Notes: generated from the sequence alone by a model not told the origin. 26,328 nt of DNA from Opitutia bacterium UBA6410 (GCA_002437405.1 DJPO01000017.1:44811-71138), one strand, 5' to 3'. Positions 1 through 7,208 are shown, counted from the first letter of the stretch. Numbers and translations are program-made.

Positions 1-650
1 TGCCCAAACTCCGCCACGTCTGGTTCGGGACTATCCTCGGCGAAGACGGCAAGGCAATCAAAACCAAAAGCGGCGAACCCGTAAGGCTCAAGGCTCTGCT
101 CGACGAAGCCGTCGCGCGCGCTAAAAAAATCCTCCTCGAAAAGAATCCCGACACCCCGCAGGACGAAGCCGACAAAATCGCCGAAACCGTCGGGGTCGCC
201 GCCCTGCGCTACGCCGACTTGTCGCAAAACCGCACAAACGACTACCTATTCTCGTGGGACAAACTGCTGGCGTTCGACGGCAATACCGCGCCATATCTGC
301 TCTACGCAGTCGCACGCATGCACTCGATTTTCAGAAAGCTCGACATCAGCCCCGACGCCGACTTTTCCGCCGCAAGCGAAATCGAAACCGAGCAGGAAAT
401 CGCCCTCGCCCGCAAGCTCGTCGCCCTGCCCGCGGTTTTCAAACTGACCCTCGCGGAACTGCGCCCGCACTACCTGTGCACGTACTTATACGAACTCGCG
501 GGAATTTTCTCGACCTTCTACAACGCAAACAAAGTAATCGTGGACGACGAATCCGTCAAAGCCCGCCGCCTAATGCTTTGCTCGCGCACAATGCGCGTGC
601 TCGAAGCGGGTCTGCGCGTGCTCGGAATCGAACCCCTCGAAAAGATGTAA
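1..650 (+). CDS. argS: Arginyl-tRNA synthetase, C-terminal part (5' end outside window)
   Basis: This is the C-terminal ~215 residues of a class I aminoacyl-tRNA synthetase that charges tRNA-Arg in the cytoplasm; reading begins at base 3 and the start lies left of the window. The fragment opens with HVWFGTILGEDGK followed by KTKSGE, which is the ArgS version of the KMSKS catalytic loop region. It continues with the helical DALR-type anticodon-binding domain, seen as SQNRTNDYLFSWDKLL, then GNTAPYLLYAVARMHSIFRK, and it ends in a typical helical C-terminus (RVLGIEPLEKM). The stop at 648-650 lies only 4 bases before the next ATG, so argS and the GDSL gene are probably co-transcribed. It is chromosomal, not phage. 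Identification rests on several ArgS-specific motifs in the right order. Confidence 0.95.
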   Translation, partial: PKLRHVWFGTILGEDGKAIKTKSGEPVRLKALLDEAVARAKKILLEKNPDTPQDEADKIAETVGVAALRYADLSQNRTNDYLFSWDKLLAFDGNTAPYLLYAVARMHSIFRKLDISPDADFSAASEIETEQEIALARKLVALPAVFKLTLAELRPHYLCTYLYELAGIFSTFYNANKVIVDDESVKARRLMLCSRTMRVLEAGLRVLGIEPLEKM

Positions 651-654
651 GATT

Positions 655-1308
655 ATGAAAAAAATACTGACAATGGCAATCCTCGTGCTCGGCACGGCGG
701 CCTTCGCGGCTGGCGACTGGGCGGCATTCGGCAGATACGCCGAGGCAAACAAAAACGTAAAACAAGCCCCCATGCTCGTGATTATGGGCGACTCCATAAC
801 CGACTTCTGGCCGAACAGAACCTCCTCCGACTTCTTCAATAAAAACAACATTGTCGGACGCGGAATAAGCGGACAGGTGACGTCGCAAATGCTCGTGCGC
901 TTCCGCCGCGACGTGCTCGACCTCAAACCCAAATACGTCGCGATTTTGGCGGGGACAAACGACATCGCGCAAAATCAGGGCTACATCAGCGCGGAAAATA
1001 TCGTCGGAAACATAATTTCGATGGTGGAAATCGCACGCGCCAACAAAATCAAGCCGATAGTCTGCTCGATTCTGCCCGCCGCGAAATACCCGTGGAGACC
1101 CGAAATCCAGTCCGTCCCGATGGTGCAGAAAATAAACCAAATGCTCAAAGATTACTGCAAGAAGCATAAGGTAAAATACATAGACTTCTACACTCCGATG
1201 GCGGACGAAAACAACGGACTGCCGAAAAAATACGCAAACGACGGAATCCACCCGACCTCCGACGGATACGCCGTAATGGAAAAAGTTTTGCTTGAGAATC
1301 TGAAATAA
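655..1308 (+). CDS. Secreted SGNH/GDSL-family hydrolase
   Basis: This is a 217-residue exported esterase/lipase-like hydrolase. Residues 1-20 form a signal peptide (KK, hydrophobic core, AFAAG cut region). The four SGNH blocks are visible: MGDSITDFW with nucleophile Ser47, GRGISGQ near residue 70, GTNDI at 100-104 with the oxyanion Asn102, and DGIHPTSDGY with Asp196 and His199. Length fits the single-domain family often found in polysaccharide-degrading bacteria, where members deacetylate glycans; the actual substrate cannot be read from sequence. The ATG follows the argS stop by 4 bases without a clear Shine-Dalgarno, suggesting translational coupling. A strong hairpin terminator follows the stop. 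Family assignment is firm, substrate is not. Confidence 0.93.
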   Translation: MKKILTMAILVLGTAAFAAGDWAAFGRYAEANKNVKQAPMLVIMGDSITDFWPNRTSSDFFNKNNIVGRGISGQVTSQMLVRFRRDVLDLKPKYVAILAGTNDIAQNQGYISAENIVGNIISMVEIARANKIKPIVCSILPAAKYPWRPEIQSVPMVQKINQMLKDYCKKHKVKYIDFYTPMADENNGLPKKYANDGIHPTSDGYAVMEKVLLENLK

Positions 1309-1325
1309 ACAAAACCCGAAAACCC

Positions 1326-1363
1326 AAAACGCGGAAAAACAAAAAGTTTTCCGCGTTTTTTAT
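1326..1363 (+). terminator. Rho-independent terminator after the argS-GDSL pair
   Basis: A 13-bp perfect stem pairs AAAACGCGGAAAA (1326-1338) with TTTTCCGCGTTTT (1347-1359), with an A-rich loop and a T run on the 3' side. It begins 18 bases after the GDSL stop and ends the chromosomal operon. The A tract on the other side could let it work on the - strand too. Confidence 0.85.
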
Positions 1364-1497
1364 TCTCCCAAGCCCCAACCGACAACAACGACTCCGCACA
1401 TTTTCTCCCCATTCCAAAGTAAAATAGCGCCAGAATACAAAAAAGAAAAAAATATCTTTACAAAGCAAGGGGAAGAGGGCATAAAGGAAAAAATAAC

Positions 1498-1570
1498 GCG
1501 GGCGTAGCTCAATTGGCAGAGCGCGAGCTTCCCAAGCTCGATGTTGAGAGTTCGACCCTCTTCGCCCGCT
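1498..1570 (+). tRNA. tRNA-Gly, anticodon CCC
   Basis: A complete 73-nt cloverleaf can be folded by eye. Acceptor strands are GCGGGCG (1498-1504) and CGCCCGC (1563-1569), with discriminator T at 1570. The D arm has GCTC/GAGC around AATTGGCA. The anticodon stem CGAGC/GCTCG holds the loop TTCCCAA, giving anticodon CCC, which reads GGG glycine codons. The T arm is GAGAG/CTCTT around TTCGACC. CCA is not encoded. The integrase gene lies about 150 bases downstream on the same strand, so this tRNA is the likely phage integration site. Confidence 0.95.
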
Positions 1571-1587
1571 CCCCTTTTAAACACCGC

Positions 1588-1630
1588 AAACCCGCTCTAT
1601 TAAAGACATTAGAGGCGGGTTTTGTTTTTA
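1588..1630 (+). terminator. Terminator downstream of tRNA-Gly
   Basis: AAACCCGCTCT pairs with AGAGGCGGGTTT with one bulged base, a 12-base loop and a following T-rich tract (TTTTGTTTTTA). It lies 18 bases after the tRNA. If the phage attachment site covers the tRNA 3' end, this hairpin belongs to the phage side and restores termination after integration; the second attachment site is not in the window to confirm this. Confidence 0.7.
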
Positions 1631-1718
1631 GTCCGCTTGGCTGGTTTGGCTTGGAAAATCGGCAAAAATAAGCCAAAAATCATTGATTTTTGTCGCCATT
1701 GTCGCCACTTTTATTTGT

Positions 1719-2852
1719 ATGAAATCCGCAAAAGTTTACAGGCGCAACAGAATCAAAAAACCGTTCGAAGTAAAATTCTGGAATGATGACGGAAAGCGCG
1801 TGTCGATTTCGTTTGCAAATAAAATTGAAGCCGACGCCTTTGCCAAGGAACGCAACAACGAGCACAAACTACCCCCGCAACTTCAATTCACCACTCAGGA
1901 GCGTATCGAATTTGCCAAATTCAGGGAAATTGCCATAGAAAAAGATATGCCGTTGACTACGGCCGTACAGGTTGCTGCGGATTACCTAAAAAGGCTTACA
2001 TCGAAAAAAACAACATTTGCCGAGCTTTTCGCGGACTACCTCTCCCTCTGCGCCAAACGCCAAATGCGCCCGTCGACGCAATCGTATTACCGCCAAAGCC
2101 TCGACCGTTTCGGAAAATTCATCGGAGGCGATACCCCTATCCACGAAATTGATACTTTAAAAATTCAAACCTACCTTTTATCGATTGGAACACGCGAACA
2201 CGCAAAACGCGTTTTGAGTGCGTTTTTCCAATACGCCAAAGAGCGAGAATATATCCCCCAAAACTTAGTCAAAAATATTTCCCTGCCCAAGGCGCTATCC
2301 AACAGGGAAATCCCCAAAATACTGACACCGACGCAAACGGAGGAAAACCTGCAATCGCTCCCCGACGAATACAAACCCGCCTTTGCGTTGATGGCTTTTT
2401 GCGGAGTGCGTCCCGACGAAATCTGCAATGATGTTCAAAAATCCGTCGTAAAATGGGAAGACATAAACTTCGACACAAAAAAAATCACTATTCGAGCCGA
2501 TGTTGCAAAAACGAGGACGGCGCGGATTATATCTGACGCCCCCGAAAATGTATGGGAATGGCTTTCAATCGATATTCCCCCGCATCAAAAAAGCGAAAAT
2601 ATATTTCCGCGCTCGTACTCGACATTTCGAATCGCCCGTCGAAATATGCCCAACAAACTGACTCACGACGTATTTCGACACAGTTTCGCCTCGTACGCCT
2701 ACCACTATATGGGGATAGAAAAAGCCGTTGAAATAATGGGGCAAGAGGGCGGCTTTGCGGTCTACAAAAAACACTACAAGTCAATCGCGACGATTGCGGA
2801 CTCGCGGAAATATTTTTCCATTCTGCCGACAAAACGAAAATTTATTGAATAA
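1719..2852 (+). CDS. int: Phage tyrosine recombinase (integrase)
   Basis: This is a 377-residue site-specific recombinase that would insert and excise the prophage. From ATG at 1719 it shows an N-terminal arm-binding-like region (MKSAKVYRRN to about residue 60), a SAM-like core-binding domain near residues 98-180 (TTFAELFADYLSL, STQSYYRQSLDRFGKF), and the catalytic domain from about 200. Catalytic residues are visible: Arg231 in FCGVRPDEI, His316 and Arg320 in THDVFRHSFASYAY, Gln342 in IMGQEGG where many family members have His or Trp, and nucleophile Tyr353 in KKHYKS. An in-frame TTG at 1683 would add 12 hydrophobic residues; I prefer the ATG because the basic N-terminus is typical. It sits next to tRNA-Gly and transcribes away from it. 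Codon use is more AT-rich than the flanking argS gene. Confidence 0.95.
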   Translation: MKSAKVYRRNRIKKPFEVKFWNDDGKRVSISFANKIEADAFAKERNNEHKLPPQLQFTTQERIEFAKFREIAIEKDMPLTTAVQVAADYLKRLTSKKTTFAELFADYLSLCAKRQMRPSTQSYYRQSLDRFGKFIGGDTPIHEIDTLKIQTYLLSIGTREHAKRVLSAFFQYAKEREYIPQNLVKNISLPKALSNREIPKILTPTQTEENLQSLPDEYKPAFALMAFCGVRPDEICNDVQKSVVKWEDINFDTKKITIRADVAKTRTARIISDAPENVWEWLSIDIPPHQKSENIFPRSYSTFRIARRNMPNKLTHDVFRHSFASYAYHYMGIEKAVEIMGQEGGFAVYKKHYKSIATIADSRKYFSILPTKRKFIE

Positions 2853-2868
2853 CAAAGGTTTTTTAGCG

Positions 2869-2892
2869 AAAGCGGCACTTGTCGCTTTTTTG
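2869..2892 (+). terminator. Likely terminator of the integrase gene
   Basis: AAAGCG (2869-2874) pairs with CGCTTT (2883-2888), the loop contains GCACTTGT, and six T's follow. It starts 16 bases after the integrase stop. It would separate int from the small-RNA locus that starts at 2915. Confidence 0.6.
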
Positions 2893-2914
2893 TGCAATTT
2901 TTTTGAAAAAGTTC

Positions 2915-2943
2915 TTGACTTCATTCAAACACAATGCAATAAT
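2915..2943 (+). promoter_or_regulatory. Sigma70-type promoter of the small toxin transcript
   Basis: TTGACT (2915-2920), a 17-base spacer and AATAAT (2938-2943) match sigma70 consensus closely (5/6 and 5/6). The start of transcription would be near 2950, giving an ~80-base leader before the small ORF at 3033 and a transcript of about 200 bases ending near 3148. A second AT-rich hexamer, CATAAT at 2949-2954, lacks a partner -35. Confidence 0.75.
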
Positions 2944-2971
2944 ACGCGCATAATTTAAGTTCTTTGGTAGT

Positions 2972-3006
2972 AAAAAAAATCGCCGCAAGTGTGGAGCTTG
3001 CGGCGA
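2972..3006 (-). terminator. Intrinsic terminator of the antisense RNA
   Basis: The perfect stem CGCCGCAAG (2981-2989) / CTTGCGGCG (2997-3005), plus a T2980-A3006 pair, encloses a 7-base loop. On the - strand it is followed directly by eight T's (A tract 2972-2979 on +). That is a textbook rho-independent terminator for leftward transcription. On the + strand the same hairpin sits in the toxin leader with no T run, where it could stabilise the 5' end. Confidence 0.8.
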
Positions 3007-3065
3007 CTACCTCAAGAGAGGAGGTGATTAAGATGAAGATGTTAAAAATCGTCTTAGTAATTGTG
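2972..3065 (-). ncRNA. Putative antisense RNA antitoxin (type I)
   Basis: A short - strand RNA is predicted from its signals: a promoter at 3072-3099 that would start near 3065, and an intrinsic terminator whose T run ends at 2972. The RNA would be about 94 bases. It would be fully complementary to the leader, Shine-Dalgarno and first ~11 codons of the small ORF at 3033-3104, as expected of an antitoxin RNA that blocks translation and invites RNase III. Both ends are inferred from sequence only; there is no conservation evidence in hand. Confidence 0.65.
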
Positions 3066-3104
3066 ATGGCGATAATCGACATAATCATCATATTGTCAAG
3101 CTAA
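3033..3104 (+). CDS. Small hydrophobic peptide, putative type I toxin
   Basis: This is a 23-residue ORF, MKMLKIVLVIVMAI followed by DIIIILSS: a basic N-terminus and a single membrane-spanning stretch of Ile/Val/Leu/Met with one Asp at position 16. AGGAGGTGAT (3019-3028) lies 4 bases before the ATG and is complementary to the 16S rRNA 3' tail over its whole length, the strongest ribosome binding site in the window. Composition and length resemble the Ibs family of E. coli type I toxins, which depolarise the inner membrane; homology is not claimed. It is flanked by its own promoter, an antisense promoter and terminators (separate entries). The Shine-Dalgarno can be locked by pairing with 3135-3145. 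The alternative reading, a leader peptide or chance ORF, is less likely given the assembled signals. Confidence 0.75.
   Translation: MKMLKIVLVIVMAIIDIIIILSS
3072..3099 (-). promoter_or_regulatory. Antisense promoter at the end of the toxin ORF
   Basis: On the - strand, TTGACA (3099-3094, a perfect -35) is followed after 16 bases by GATTAT (3077-3072, 4/6 to the -10 consensus). The promoter lies inside the last codons of the small ORF and fires towards its start codon. It is in the position expected for an antitoxin RNA overlapping the 5' half of a toxin mRNA. Confidence 0.6.
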
Positions 3105-3113
3105 AAACTTGAC

Positions 3114-3148
3114 GGCGGGCCGAAAGGCTCGCTCCCTCCTCTCTTTTT
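3114..3148 (+). terminator. 3' end of toxin mRNA: GAAA-capped hairpin plus anti-Shine-Dalgarno arm
   Basis: An 8-bp stem (3114-3121 with 3126-3133, one or two G-T pairs) is closed by the tetraloop GAAA. It is followed by CCTCCTCTCTT (3135-3145) and a T run to 3148. The 11-base arm is the exact reverse complement of AAGAGAGGAGG at 3014-3024, so the 3' end can pair with and hide the toxin Shine-Dalgarno, and this long-range stem would itself end in a T run. Confidence 0.7.
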
Positions 3149-3175
3149 AACGGCAAAAAGAAAGGAAAATATAAA

Positions 3176-3358
3176 ATGGGAAACGAAGAAAAAAAAGAAA
3201 GGCGGGGCGGAGCGCGCAAGGGCGCAGGGCGCAAGCCCGCCGCCGACAAGCGCAAAAAATACACGATTCTACTTTCCGACGCCGAAAAACGCAGGCTTGA
3301 CGAACTTTGCGGCGACCTTTCCCCGTCGGCATTTATCCGCCAAAAACTCGGACTGTAG
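3176..3358 (+). CDS. Small ribbon-helix-helix-like DNA-binding protein
   Basis: This is a 60-residue, strongly basic protein. Residues 10-21 carry GGARKGAGRKP, a tail common in small phage and plasmid-borne regulators. Residues 26-60 (KKYTILLSDAEKRRLDELC...SAFIRQKLGL) read as a strand followed by two helices, the ribbon-helix-helix pattern of CopG/Arc-type dimeric regulators. AAAGGAAAA 9-10 bases before the ATG is a good ribosome binding site. It follows the small toxin locus on the same strand, 28 bases after its terminator, and may regulate int or that locus. Function is inferred from pattern only. A palindromic repeat begins immediately after the stop. Confidence 0.7.
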   Translation: MGNEEKKERRGGARKGAGRKPAADKRKKYTILLSDAEKRRLDELCGDLSPSAFIRQKLGL

Positions 3359-3359
3359 G

Positions 3360-3550
3360 GAATGAAGAATTAAGAATGAAGAATTAAGAACTGGGGTTTG
3401 CGCCGCTTCGCGGGCAAACCCTCGACACCCGCAGGCATCGCCGAAAGTTTTATAACCCATCCATAAAGTATTCGGCTTCACCTGTGAGAGTCGAGGGTTC
3501 GCTCCGCTTGTGCGGGCGAACTCCAATTCTTCATTCTTAATTCTTCATTC
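3360..3550. repeat. Palindromic heptamer-arm repeat, copy 1
   Basis: The left arm is a tandem of GAATGAA/GAATTAA heptamers from 3360 and the right arm is the inverted tandem ending at 3550. The core has CCGAAAG, TTTATAACCCATCCATAAA and TTCGGCTTCACCTGTGAG, an imperfect dyad. Here the TTTATGA...TCATAAA of other copies is degenerate. It lies between two convergent genes, 2 bases after the small RHH-like gene. Confidence 0.85.
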
Positions 3551-3574
3551 CCGCGCCGCGCCGCGCGCGGGCGG

Positions 3575-4585
3575 CTATCGGCACTCGCACTTTTTTAGGG
3601 TGCGCTTGTAGATTGTGCCGATTTGCGTGATTTCGGGTTCGAGCAGGCAGACGGGCGTTTTCGCCGCTTTCCACGCGTTCCACGTCGCAAAATTCGGGGT
3701 TGTCGAGGAATTGATTTCCTGCACTTCGTTTTGTCCCGCCATAACGCGGAGTTTTCCCGACATATCGGGAAATGTCGTATGATAGGTGATTTCCTCGGTT
3801 ATCGGCATTTGCAAGCCGAACGCCGCGCGCGTCGAAAAGCCGCGTTGTACGAGCGCCGAACGCCAACCCGCGTTGCCCGTAATTACGACCTGCGAAGACA
3901 AGTCCGCATTTGTCGCAGGAACATACCAACCGACATCGGTACAATAGCAGCGCGACTTCATAACCCATTCGGTCGGAACGCCGTTTGTGGTTTTTGTAAT
4001 TACCTTTTCGATTCGGATTTCGTTGACAGTCGAAAGCTGTTTTGCGTACGCAGCATAAATAGTCAAATAGTTGTAGCGAAATTCTCGGTTCAGATAAAAT
4101 GTAAGCTCGTCGCCGACAGAAAAAAGCTTTTTTTCGTCGTAAAACATAAGTTGCCCGAGTGAATATTGGAGCGTTATGGATTCCTCCGCTTTTCCGCTTG
4201 CGGAGGTGTCGCGGAGGGCGGGGAATTGGACTACTTCCGCCGAGTAGAGGTTGAAGCTGCGCGCGGGGGCGTAGCCGTAGAGCTCTACGACCTCGTAGAT
4301 GTCTTCGAGGGCGTTTGAGGGCTCGACGTGCTCGTCGATGACGCGGTAGTCGAGCGCCTGCAATTTTGCCGCCGTGGCGGCGTCGAGCTCGCGGAAAATC
4401 TTTTTGCCGTTTTGGGCGGTTTGCGCGAAGTCGAGCGGCTGCCCGAGGCGGCTTGCGAATTTGTCGCGCAAAACGAAATAGCGCAGCTTGAGCCAAAAAA
4501 TGGAGCGCTCGCCGCCGTATTGGGCGAACTCGAATTCCCGAGCCCACCAATCTTCGTAAATCGGGGTTGAAAATATGTCTGCCAT
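3575..4585 (-). CDS. Distal tail protein candidate downstream of tape measure (unknown)
   Basis: This 336-residue protein is the last gene of the leftward structural operon. No family is recognised with certainty. It is rich in aromatics at the N-terminus (IYEDWWAREFEFAQYGG), has no signal peptide or membrane segment, and ends in a Cys-containing basic tail (KKCECR). The middle part alternates short strands (EVVQFPALRD, ITLQYSLGQLMFYDEKK, LSSQVVITGNAGW), consistent with a beta-rich virion protein. Its ATG is 4 bases beyond the tape-measure stop, with AGGAAAAA inside the end of that gene as ribosome binding site, so it is coupled to the tape measure. By position it should be a distal tail or tail-tip component, but the usual lambda gpM/L/K/I/J set is absent. 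Confidence 0.75.
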   Translation of the reverse strand: MADIFSTPIYEDWWAREFEFAQYGGERSIFWLKLRYFVLRDKFASRLGQPLDFAQTAQNGKKIFRELDAATAAKLQALDYRVIDEHVEPSNALEDIYEVVELYGYAPARSFNLYSAEVVQFPALRDTSASGKAEESITLQYSLGQLMFYDEKKLFSVGDELTFYLNREFRYNYLTIYAAYAKQLSTVNEIRIEKVITKTTNGVPTEWVMKSRCYCTDVGWYVPATNADLSSQVVITGNAGWRSALVQRGFSTRAAFGLQMPITEEITYHTTFPDMSGKLRVMAGQNEVQEINSSTTPNFATWNAWKAAKTPVCLLEPEITQIGTIYKRTLKKCECR

Positions 4586-4589
4586 AGTC

Positions 4590-7208
4590 TTATTTTTCCT
4601 TTGTTGCGATTGTTGCGGTGTTGTTTTTGACGGAGTTGATGTCCGACATAACTTTCTGGACTGCCTCCGAAATTTTCTTGAGAATTTCCATTTGGGCGAC
4701 GTCGGTATCGTCTTTGATTTTGCCGCCCGCGTCGTTTGCGGGGTTTTTTGGGGTTTCGGTTTTGGGGCGGTTGATTGCCGTGTTTATGGGGCTTATGAAC
4801 CGCGAGCCCGCGCCCAAGCCCGACTTGATATTGCCCGAAAGCCTCGGACTGCGCGCCTGCGCATTTTCCGACCTGCGGTTGCCGCGCATTGTGAGCGAAA
4901 GCCAGCCGTCGGGCAAATTGCCGCGCCCGACGCCCGAGGAATCCGCGAAGCCCGAGCCCCTGCCCTTTGTGTCGGTCTGCGACTGTTTTTCCCGCAATTC
5001 GTCGGCGGCGGACTCCGCGCTGCGGGTTGCTCCGACGATTTGCCGCGCCTGCGCCTTGCTGATTCCCGCGCGGGCGGCGAGCTCGTTTGCCTCGCGCTCG
5101 GCATCGCGCAGGTTTTCGAGCTTTTTGGCGGTCTGTTCGTCGCCGCGAAGCCGCGCCTGCGCGATTTTTATGCGCCAGACGTATTCCTCGATTCCCTTTT
5201 CGCGGTTTTTGAGGTCGAGCTTCGCCTTTTCCGCTCGCAGGGCGTCGTTTTCGAGCTTCACGCGCTTTTCAGCCGCCGCCTGCGCCTCGTTTTCGAGCCT
5301 TTGCAAGTCCTCCGCGCCCGCAACCTGCCCGCGCAGGGCGTCGAGGATTTGCCGCTTGTATTCGGCGGTTTTGCGGGTGTTTTCGAGCTCTTCGACGGTT
5401 TTTTCGTCGCCGCGCGCTTTGGCTTTGAGGATTTCGGTTTCCGTTTGCCAGTTTTGTTTGAAAACCGCCGCTTTGGCGGATTCGGCGGCGGCGCGGGCGG
5501 CCTCTGCGGCGGCGCGTTTTTGCTCGGCTTCGAGCGTCGCGTTGACGGTTTTGAATTCCTTTTCGGCGGCCTCGAGGCTCTTTCTTTTTTCGGCGTAAGT
5601 TTTGGCGGCGGCTTCGGCGGCGTTGGCGTCGGAATTATCCTGTGCGTCGCGCATTGCCATTTCGAGGTTGTAGAGCTCGAATTTCGTCTTGAGAATTTCT
5701 TTCGCAAGTCGCGCGCGCTTCGCCTCGGGCGATTCGTCCGAAGCGTTGAGTGCCGCCTTTTCCGCGGCGAGAGTATCGCCAGCGGCTTTGAGTCGGGCTT
5801 TGTGTAGTTCTTGGTAGTTTTCGACGTTGCGCAAAATGTCGTCGGCGAGCGCCCTCCACGCGGCGGCTTCGCGTTCGACCACCGTTGCGTCCATACCTTT
5901 CGAGCGCAAGTCGGCGGCGAATTGGACGGCGGCGCTTCCCCTGTCGGTCGCCAATTTCACCTTGTCCATCAAGTCCAAAAATTTTCCGCCGTTTTTCTGT
6001 ACGTCGAGCGCAATCGAGTCGGCGGCGGCTTTGGATTTTGCCGCCGTATTGTCGATTTCCTCCTGCGTCTTTTGGAGGCTTTCGCGCTGCCGCTCCGAGC
6101 ACTCCTGCCAAGTGTCGAAAGCGTACATCAGACTCTCGACCGCAGCCGTTAGAGCCAAAACTGTCCAGCCAACAGGGCCGAGTGCCGCGTAGAGCCCCCG
6201 AACCGCCCCGGCAAGCCCGCGCGTAGATACCGCAGCGATACGGCTCGCCGTCGCGTCGGCTTTTTTAAAGAGGATAGCGGCTTTCGTCGCGTCGTTCGCC
6301 TTTGCCGCCTGCATAACATAGGCGGCTTGACGTAGCCGCAAAATATTCAGCTGCGCCGCAAGCGATTTTTCGGCGTTGATAAGTTTTACAACGGGGGCGA
6401 CGGACATCGCCGCCGCAAGTGCGACAAACCCGCGCACTACAATCGTTATTATCGCCGAGTTTTTGTTGAAAAATTCGCCGAGGGCGGTTGCGACCTGCAA
6501 AAAAGCCTTGTACGCGGGCGCGAGGCTCTTTCCGACAAGCTCCGCGTTGTCGCCCCAAATGTTCGCGCACTGCTTCGCCGCGCCCGCGAGCGTGTCGGTT
6601 TCCGCCTTTGCCTGAGAAAATCCGCGCGCCATTGCCATTTGTGCAATCGCAAGTTTTTCGGCGTTCGTCTCGGCGTTTTTGAGCGCGGGCAGGTACTCGT
6701 TGAGTTTTTCGGTTTTGCCCTGCAAAACTTGCGCGGAAATTATCGTCGCCTGCTTTAGCTCGATTTTTAGGGCTTTGGAAAGCCCAATTGCGCCCTCAAT
6801 ACAATCCTGCATTTTTTCTGTCGGGACTCCGAGGCTTACCGCCAACGCCTGCATTTCGAGCGTCGTTTCGTCGCCGTACGTCGTTATGCGCTGGAGATTG
6901 CCTGCAAGGGCTTTCAGCGCCTCCGTCGTGCTTCCCGCGCTCGCGCCCGTCGCGCGGATTGCCGCCGCAAGGTTCGCCTCCGCGCTCTCCTGCCTTGCGT
7001 ATGCGTCGATAGACGACTGGATTATCGCGGGCGCGCGCGTCAAAGTATTCAAGAGCTTCGCGCCTATATTAACTTGTGCCCCAACTTGGATTTGTTTGAT
7101 AACCGAATTGTATCGGTCTTTGAATCTGTTGATTTCCTCCGTCGCCTTTTTGACTTCCGCGACATCGGCGGCGATTTTCATCTGTAGTTCGATATTTTTT
7201 TTTGCCAT
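4590..7208 (-). CDS. Phage tail tape measure protein
   Basis: This 872-residue protein sets tail length and is packed inside the tail tube. The N-terminal third begins MAKKNIELQMKIAADVAEVK and contains an Ala-rich helical region with QALAVSLGVPTEKMQDCIEGAIGLSKAL, typical of tape measure N-domains. Around residues 255-360 there are hydrophobic stretches (IITIVVRGFVALAAAMSV; LGPVGWTVLALTAAV), as expected for proteins that reach the host membrane. Residues ~370-760 are a long Ala/Glu/Lys/Arg coiled-coil region with degenerate repeats (KTAEYKRQILDALRGQ, ENLRDAEREANELAARAG). The C-terminus is Lys/Asn-rich. It is short for the family, predicting a tail of roughly 130 nm by the usual 0.15 nm per residue rule. 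A reverse-oriented gene and a terminator lie just upstream. No clear Shine-Dalgarno precedes the ATG. Confidence 0.9.
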   Translation of the reverse strand: MAKKNIELQMKIAADVAEVKKATEEINRFKDRYNSVIKQIQVGAQVNIGAKLLNTLTRAPAIIQSSIDAYARQESAEANLAAAIRATGASAGSTTEALKALAGNLQRITTYGDETTLEMQALAVSLGVPTEKMQDCIEGAIGLSKALKIELKQATIISAQVLQGKTEKLNEYLPALKNAETNAEKLAIAQMAMARGFSQAKAETDTLAGAAKQCANIWGDNAELVGKSLAPAYKAFLQVATALGEFFNKNSAIITIVVRGFVALAAAMSVAPVVKLINAEKSLAAQLNILRLRQAAYVMQAAKANDATKAAILFKKADATASRIAAVSTRGLAGAVRGLYAALGPVGWTVLALTAAVESLMYAFDTWQECSERQRESLQKTQEEIDNTAAKSKAAADSIALDVQKNGGKFLDLMDKVKLATDRGSAAVQFAADLRSKGMDATVVEREAAAWRALADDILRNVENYQELHKARLKAAGDTLAAEKAALNASDESPEAKRARLAKEILKTKFELYNLEMAMRDAQDNSDANAAEAAAKTYAEKRKSLEAAEKEFKTVNATLEAEQKRAAAEAARAAAESAKAAVFKQNWQTETEILKAKARGDEKTVEELENTRKTAEYKRQILDALRGQVAGAEDLQRLENEAQAAAEKRVKLENDALRAEKAKLDLKNREKGIEEYVWRIKIAQARLRGDEQTAKKLENLRDAEREANELAARAGISKAQARQIVGATRSAESAADELREKQSQTDTKGRGSGFADSSGVGRGNLPDGWLSLTMRGNRRSENAQARSPRLSGNIKSGLGAGSRFISPINTAINRPKTETPKNPANDAGGKIKDDTDVAQMEILKKISEAVQKVMSDINSVKNNTATIATKEK

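Noticed and set aside
2949..2954. Second -10-like hexamer CATAAT in the toxin leader
   Set aside because: No -35 element at the right distance; the TTGACT/AATAAT pair upstream is much better.
4575..5807. 410-codon + strand open frame opposite the tape measure gene
   Set aside because: Composition (Phe/Gly/Arg/Cys-rich) is that of the antisense of a coiled-coil gene; the tape measure reading explains the DNA.
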